A stretch of 10,212 nt of DNA from an uncultured Collinsella sp. Lineage in GTDB: Bacteria > Actinomycetota > Coriobacteriia > Coriobacteriales > Coriobacteriaceae. A program made the position numbers and the translations under genes. Every line of letters begins with the position of its first letter. The first letter of the stretch is position 1. Location: NCBI GenBank assembly GCA_900552705.1, contig USAX01000069.1, positions 1-10,212 on the forward strand. The letters are read 5' to 3'. The notes beneath the pieces were generated by a model. That model searched no databases and was not told where the DNA came from. It was given only the letters and a program-made list of their open reading frames with translations. This document shows positions 6,094 to 10,212 of this stretch, piece after piece.

Positions 6094-6138
6094 TGCACAC
6101 GGTGTGCAATAATACTCGCACTGTGCAATAGCGCACAG
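6094..6138. promoter_or_regulatory. Palindromic operator-like sites upstream of the second tetR
   Basis: TGCACAC-G-GTGTGCA (6094-6108) is a perfect 15-bp palindrome. CTGTGC-AATAGC-GCACAG (6121-6138) is a second, 6-bp-arm palindrome. The two share TGTGCAATA as a direct repeat at 6103-6111 and 6122-6130, 19 bp apart. A TGC-AATAAT sequence (6105-6113) could be an extended -10, but no good -35 is seen. The block lies 22-66 bases before the TTG start of the tetR gene, a typical place for autoregulation of it and the activase behind it. Confidence 0.55.
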
Positions 6139-6159
6139 GCTGAGTAACAAGGAGGACGC

Positions 6160-6870
6160 TTGTCCCAGCTCGAGAAATGCGACCGCCGATCCCTTCGCTC
6201 GCAGCGTGCCCTTCGCCAGGCACTTGCCAGCGAGCTTGCCGAAAGCGGCGACCTTTCGCGCATTAATGTCGCGTCGCTCACCGAGCGTGCTGGCCTTACG
6301 CGCCGCACGTTCTATTCGCACTACCGCGATATCCCCGACTTTATCAATCAAATCGAGGACGGCTTGCTGGCCGAGATCCGTGAGCGCATTGAGCTCATCA
6401 CCGCAGCTCAGCTGCCCGATCTCTATCACAATATCGACGAGCTCGAGCCGGCGCCCGGTTCGGTTGAGCTGCTGCGTTATCTTGCGGCCAACCGCGACTT
6501 AATCGGTGCGCTGCTGGGTCCGGGCGGCGACCAGGCCTTCATTAAAAGGATCATCGACACCGCGCGTGAGGCTGTGGTGCCGCGTGCGCAGACGGGCATT
6601 TTGGGCCTGGCGCTGGGCACGTTCTTTGACTACTACGTCACCTACGTCGTGAGCGCCGAGGTTGGCATGATTCAGCGCTGGTTTGAGCGTGGGCTCACCG
6701 AATCGCCCGAGGCCATGGCGCGCATTATGACGGTGCTCGCTTTTGTTCGTCCTGGTGACCTGTATGGCCAACCCATCGATATCAACGTGCCGGAATACGG
6801 CATGAAGCTATTGAACTTGCAGCTCGAGGACGCGGCCGACACCGCCGCAACCGTCGAGTCCAACAACTAA
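6160..6870 (+). CDS. TetR/AcrR family transcriptional regulator of the activase operon
   Basis: A 236-aa regulator. The TetR helix-turn-helix is at about residues 35-57 (INVASLTERAGLTRRTFYSHY), followed by a helical C-terminal domain. The stretch GTFFDYYVTYVVSAEVGMIQRWFERGLTESPEAMA resembles the C-terminal domain Pfam calls TetR_C_8, found in many Firmicutes and Coriobacteria regulators; this is from memory of the family. The start is TTG at 6160, chosen because AAGGAGG (6149-6155) lies 4 bases upstream and no ATG lies at a suitable distance. The activase start is 11 bases after its stop, so the two are almost surely co-transcribed. It probably senses a metabolite linked to the activase pathway and binds the palindromes at 6094-6138. 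No ligand can be named. Confidence 0.93.
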   Translation: MSQLEKCDRRSLRSQRALRQALASELAESGDLSRINVASLTERAGLTRRTFYSHYRDIPDFINQIEDGLLAEIRERIELITAAQLPDLYHNIDELEPAPGSVELLRYLAANRDLIGALLGPGGDQAFIKRIIDTAREAVVPRAQTGILGLALGTFFDYYVTYVVSAEVGMIQRWFERGLTESPEAMARIMTVLAFVRPGDLYGQPIDINVPEYGMKLLNLQLEDAADTAATVESNN

Positions 6871-6881
6871 GAGGAGAGACA

Positions 6882-9800
6882 ATGAGCAAACTCGTCGAGG
6901 GCATCAAGGATCGTATGGTCGCTGCCGCACGCGAGGCCGCGCCCGCCGTGGTGGACGCCGCGCAGAAGGCCGCGACCGCGGCTGCCGAGAAAGTTGCCGA
7001 GGCAGTTGCCGATGCCAAGAACGCGGCAGGGGAGACGTCCATCGCTAGCGAGCTCGCCACCGCCGCTGAGCCCGTGGCCGCCGCCCACGCCCCCGAAGGC
7101 GCGATTTTCAACTCCGAGGCCGCCCGCGGCAACCTGCACCTGGGCATCGACGTGGGCTCCACCACCGTCAAGCTTGCCGTGCTCAACGATGACAACCAGA
7201 TCGTCTACGCCAAGTACCAGCGCCACCACACCGACGTCCGTGCTTGCGCCCGCGACTTGTTCGAGGGTGCCGCGACTGTGCTGCCGACGGCCCAGATGAC
7301 CTGTGCCATCACCGGCTCGGGCGGTCTGCTGCTGTCCCAGTGGCTCGACCTGGAGTTTGTCCAGGAAGTCATCGCCAGCAAGCGCGCCGTCGAGACCCTC
7401 ATCCCGGCCACCGATGTCGCCATCGAGCTGGGCGGTGAGGACGCCAAGATCATCTACTTTGACAACGGCATCGAGCAGCGCATGAACGGCACCTGCGCCG
7501 GCGGCACGGGCGCGTTCATCGATCAGATGGCCACTCTGCTGCACACCGACGCGAGCGGCCTCAACGAGCTCGCGGCCAACGCCACCACCATCTATCCCAT
7601 CGCCAGCCGTTGCGGCGTCTTTGCCAAGACCGACGTGCAGCCGCTCCTCAACGAGGGCGCCCGCCCCGAGGACGTCGCCGCTTCCATCTTCCAGGCCGTC
7701 GTGACCCAGACCATCTCGGGCCTGGCGTGCGGCCGTCCCATTCGCGGTAACGTCGCCTTCCTGGGCGGCCCGCTGCAGTATCTCTCCGAGTTGCGCCACC
7801 GCTTCTACCTCACGCTCAACCTGGACGAGGAGCACCGCATTGTGCCCCAAAACGCCCACCTGTTTGTGGCGAGCGGCGCTGCCATGGCGCACGAGTCCAA
7901 CAAGCTCAGCACGTTCCCGCAGCTTATCGAGGCCATCGACAGCCTGGGTGACACGCAGGGTGCCGAGGTCGAGCGCCTGGATCCGCTCTTTGCCACCGAC
8001 GAGGACTTTGCCGAGTTCAAGAACCGCCACGACCAGGAAGTCGTCCCCAAGGGTAAGCTCGACGGCTACACCGGCCGCGTGTTCATCGGCATCGACGCCG
8101 GCTCCACCACCATGAAGGCCGCGCTCGTGGGCGAGGACGGCCAGCTGTTGCACACCTGGTACGGCAACAACAACGGCGACATCCTGGGCACGGCCAAGGT
8201 CATCATGGCCGATTTCTACAATCACATCCCTGCCGGCTGCACCATCGGCCACGTGACCACCACGGGCTACGGCGAGGCGCTGCTCATCGAGGCCCTCAAG
8301 GCCGATTCCGGCGAGATCGAGACCGTCGCGCACCTGCGCGGCGCCAAGGCATTCCTGCCCGGTGTCGAGTTTATCCTGGACATCGGCGGCCAGGACATGA
8401 AGTGCCTGCGCGTGAAGGACGGCGTCATCGAGCACATTATGCTCAACGAGGCCTGCTCATCGGGCTGCGGCAGCTTTATCGAGAGCTTCGCCGTGTCCAT
8501 GAACATGGACGTGCGCGCGTTCGCCGATGCCGCCATCCATGCCAAGGCCCCGGTCGATTTGGGCAGCCGCTGCACGGTCTTTATGAACTCGCGCGTCAAG
8601 CAGGCGCAAAAGGAAGGTGCCACGGTGGGCGACATCGCGGCCGGCCTGTCCTATTCCGTCATCAAGAATGCCCTGTTCAAGGTCATTAAGCTGCGCGACC
8701 CCAAGGAGATCGGCAGCCAGGTGATCGTTCAGGGTGGCACCTTTATGTCCGATGCCACGCTGCGCGCATTTGAGCAGCTCACCGGCGTGCACGCCGTGCG
8801 TCCCGACATCGCCGGCTGCATGGGTGCTTACGGTGCGGCCCTGCTCGCCCGCGACCGCGCCGGCGCCGACGGCACCTCGACCATCCTGTCGGCCGAGGAC
8901 ATCGCGCACCTCACCGTGACGCAAAAACACGTCCGCTGCGGCCGTTGCTCCAACAACTGCCAGCTCACCGTCAACGATTTTGGCGGCGGCAGGCGTTTCA
9001 TTACCGGTAACCGCTGCGAGAAGGGTGCCGGCCACAAAAAGCAAAAAACCGAGGCTCCTAACCTCTTTAAAAAGAAAAACGAGCTGCTCTTTAACCGCGA
9101 GGTGCTGAGCCCCGACGAGGCCCCGCGCGGCACCGTGGGTATCCCGCGCGCACTCAACATGTACGAGAACTACCCCTTCTGGCATGCGTTCTTTACGCGC
9201 CTGGGCTTTAGCGTGCAGCTGTCCGACCAGTCGAGCAAGAAGACCTACCAGGCGGGCATCGAGTCCATGCCGTCCGAGAGCGTGTGCTATCCGGCAAAGA
9301 TGAGCCACGGCCATGTGATGAACCTTATCGACCGCGATGTCGACTTCATCTGGATGCCGTGCGTGCGCTGGGAGCGCAAGGAGGATCCGACGGCTGGCAA
9401 CTGCTATAACTGCCCCATCGTCATGAGCTACCCCACGGCGTTGGCACTCAACATCGACGAGATCCGCGAGCAGAACATCGAGTTCCTGTATCCGTTTGTG
9501 CCGTATCACGACAAGACCGAGCTCAAGCGCCGTCTGTACCAGGTGCTCGCCGTCGACCGTGTGGCCGATGCGCAAGCCGGTCGCGGTCGCGTGCGTGGGC
9601 CCAAGATCACGCGCTCCGAGGTCGATGCCGCTGTCAACGCTGCCTTTGAGGCCGATGCGCGTTTCCATGAGGACATCCAGACCATGGGCGAGGAGGCTCT
9701 TAAGTGGGTCGAGGACCACGGTGGCCACGGCATTGTGCTCGCCGGCCGCCCCTACCATAACGACCCCGAGATCAACCATGCCCTGCCCGAGCTTATCTCG

Positions 9801-10212
9801 AGCTTTGGCTTTGCGGTCTTTACCGAGGATTCGCTCGCGCACCTGGTAAAGCCTGAGCGTCCGATTCGCGTCGTCGACCAGTGGATGTACCACAGCCGCC
9901 TGTATGCCGTCGCCCGTTTTGTGACGATGCGCAACGACCTGGATCTGATCCAGCTCAATTCCTTCGGCTGTGGCCTGGACGCTCTGACCACCGACCAGGT
10001 GCAGGAAATCCTTGAGGCCAGCGGCAAGATCTACACCGTGCTCAAGATCGACGAGGTGTCCAACCTGGGCGCTGCGCGCATCCGCATCCGCTCGCTCATG
10101 GCGGCGCTCAAGGACCAGGAGGCCGAGCGCTTGGCCGAGGCTACGGCAGCGGGCGAGGCCTACGAGCAGGGCGACGCCGCGCCGGTGGCACCCTCCATGG
10201 ATGCTCCCGCAT
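6882..10212 (+). CDS. Giant acyl-CoA dehydratase activase-related protein, tandem ASKHA domains plus DUF2229, 3' truncated
   Basis: At least 1110 codons, open to the right edge. Activases of this group (HgdC type) hydrolyse ATP to push an electron from a [4Fe-4S] cluster onto a radical dehydratase or a related reductase. AGAGGAGAG precedes the ATG, 11 bases after tetR. Residues 1-80 are Ala/Glu/Lys-rich and helical. Activase domain 1 starts at LGIDVGSTTVK (87-97), with Cys205 (GTCAGGTGAF) and Cys244 (SRCGVF). Domain 2 starts at FIGIDAGSTTMK (401), with Cys525 and Cys529 (ACSSGCGSF) and Cys564 (SRCTVF). Both keep a 39-residue spacing, as in HgdC Cys127/Cys166. A linker CxxCxxxC-x18-C follows (Cys686, 689, 693, 712). 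From 752 (VGIPRALNMYENYPFW) comes the DUF2229 region, with Cys802, 827, 841, 844 and 1030 and the motif GRPYHNDPEINHALPELI. Substrate and partner are unknown. The C-terminus lies outside the window. Confidence 0.93.
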   Translation, partial: MSKLVEGIKDRMVAAAREAAPAVVDAAQKAATAAAEKVAEAVADAKNAAGETSIASELATAAEPVAAAHAPEGAIFNSEAARGNLHLGIDVGSTTVKLAVLNDDNQIVYAKYQRHHTDVRACARDLFEGAATVLPTAQMTCAITGSGGLLLSQWLDLEFVQEVIASKRAVETLIPATDVAIELGGEDAKIIYFDNGIEQRMNGTCAGGTGAFIDQMATLLHTDASGLNELAANATTIYPIASRCGVFAKTDVQPLLNEGARPEDVAASIFQAVVTQTISGLACGRPIRGNVAFLGGPLQYLSELRHRFYLTLNLDEEHRIVPQNAHLFVASGAAMAHESNKLSTFPQLIEAIDSLGDTQGAEVERLDPLFATDEDFAEFKNRHDQEVVPKGKLDGYTGRVFIGIDAGSTTMKAALVGEDGQLLHTWYGNNNGDILGTAKVIMADFYNHIPAGCTIGHVTTTGYGEALLIEALKADSGEIETVAHLRGAKAFLPGVEFILDIGGQDMKCLRVKDGVIEHIMLNEACSSGCGSFIESFAVSMNMDVRAFADAAIHAKAPVDLGSRCTVFMNSRVKQAQKEGATVGDIAAGLSYSVIKNALFKVIKLRDPKEIGSQVIVQGGTFMSDATLRAFEQLTGVHAVRPDIAGCMGAYGAALLARDRAGADGTSTILSAEDIAHLTVTQKHVRCGRCSNNCQLTVNDFGGGRRFITGNRCEKGAGHKKQKTEAPNLFKKKNELLFNREVLSPDEAPRGTVGIPRALNMYENYPFWHAFFTRLGFSVQLSDQSSKKTYQAGIESMPSESVCYPAKMSHGHVMNLIDRDVDFIWMPCVRWERKEDPTAGNCYNCPIVMSYPTALALNIDEIREQNIEFLYPFVPYHDKTELKRRLYQVLAVDRVADAQAGRGRVRGPKITRSEVDAAVNAAFEADARFHEDIQTMGEEALKWVEDHGGHGIVLAGRPYHNDPEINHALPELISSFGFAVFTEDSLAHLVKPERPIRVVDQWMYHSRLYAVARFVTMRNDLDLIQLNSFGCGLDALTTDQVQEILEASGKIYTVLKIDEVSNLGAARIRIRSLMAALKDQEAERLAEATAAGEAYEQGDAAPVAPSMDAPA

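Noticed and set aside
6867..8435. Long minus-strand open frame of 522 codons opposite the activase
   Set aside because: It mirrors the codon pattern of a high-GC gene on the + strand, has no recognisable domain, and the + strand frame carries clear activase motifs.
8457..9893. Second long minus-strand open frame of 478 codons opposite the activase
   Set aside because: Same antisense shadow effect; rich in His, Asp and Gly with no family resemblance, while the + strand is the DUF2229 region.
1..10212. CRISPR arrays, tRNA or rRNA genes, insertion sequences
   Set aside because: No regularly spaced repeats, no cloverleaf or rRNA-like stretch, and no transposase-like frame was seen on either strand.

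Overview
The window is high-GC bacterial DNA with compact genes, all on the + strand. Amt and P-II lie side by side. A very large acyl-CoA dehydratase activase sits behind a TetR gene. Together these suggest an anaerobic gut actinobacterium of the class Coriobacteriia, close to Collinsella. That assignment is inference from gene content and style; no rRNA or marker gene is present.

Layout. (1) 3-944: 3' part of a membrane protein of the putative ABC-transporter type IV (CmpB-like) family. (2) 1143-2420: ammonium channel Amt, followed after a 207-bp gap by P-II protein GlnK (2628-2966). The gap holds a large imperfect inverted repeat (2418-2524) and an extra partial copy of one arm (2564-2584). 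GlnK has Leu at position 51, where the uridylylated Tyr normally sits. (3) 3041-3703 and 3803-5065: a TetR repressor and an MFS exporter, separated by an intrinsic terminator flanked by two copies of a palindromic operator-like site. This pair has visibly lower GC than its surroundings. (4) 5181-6038: a Cof-type HAD phosphatase. Its ribosome binding site and the first base of its start codon form one arm of a perfect 22-bp inverted repeat. (5) 6160-6870 and 6882-10212: a second TetR regulator (TTG start) and, 11 bases on, a giant protein cut by the right edge. The giant protein carries two tandem ASKHA activase domains, a Cys-rich linker and a DUF2229-type region.

How the parts work together. 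Amt and GlnK form the standard ammonium uptake and gating pair. The first TetR probably represses the exporter through the paired sites. The second TetR probably controls the activase operon through palindromes just upstream of it. The activase would use ATP to drive low-potential electron transfer to a radical-type dehydratase or reductase. Its C-terminal cysteines raise the possibility that part of the acceptor lies in the same chain.

The most unusual signals are the intergenic structures: the 22-bp hairpin over the HAD start, the repeat between amt and glnK, and the paired operators around a terminator.
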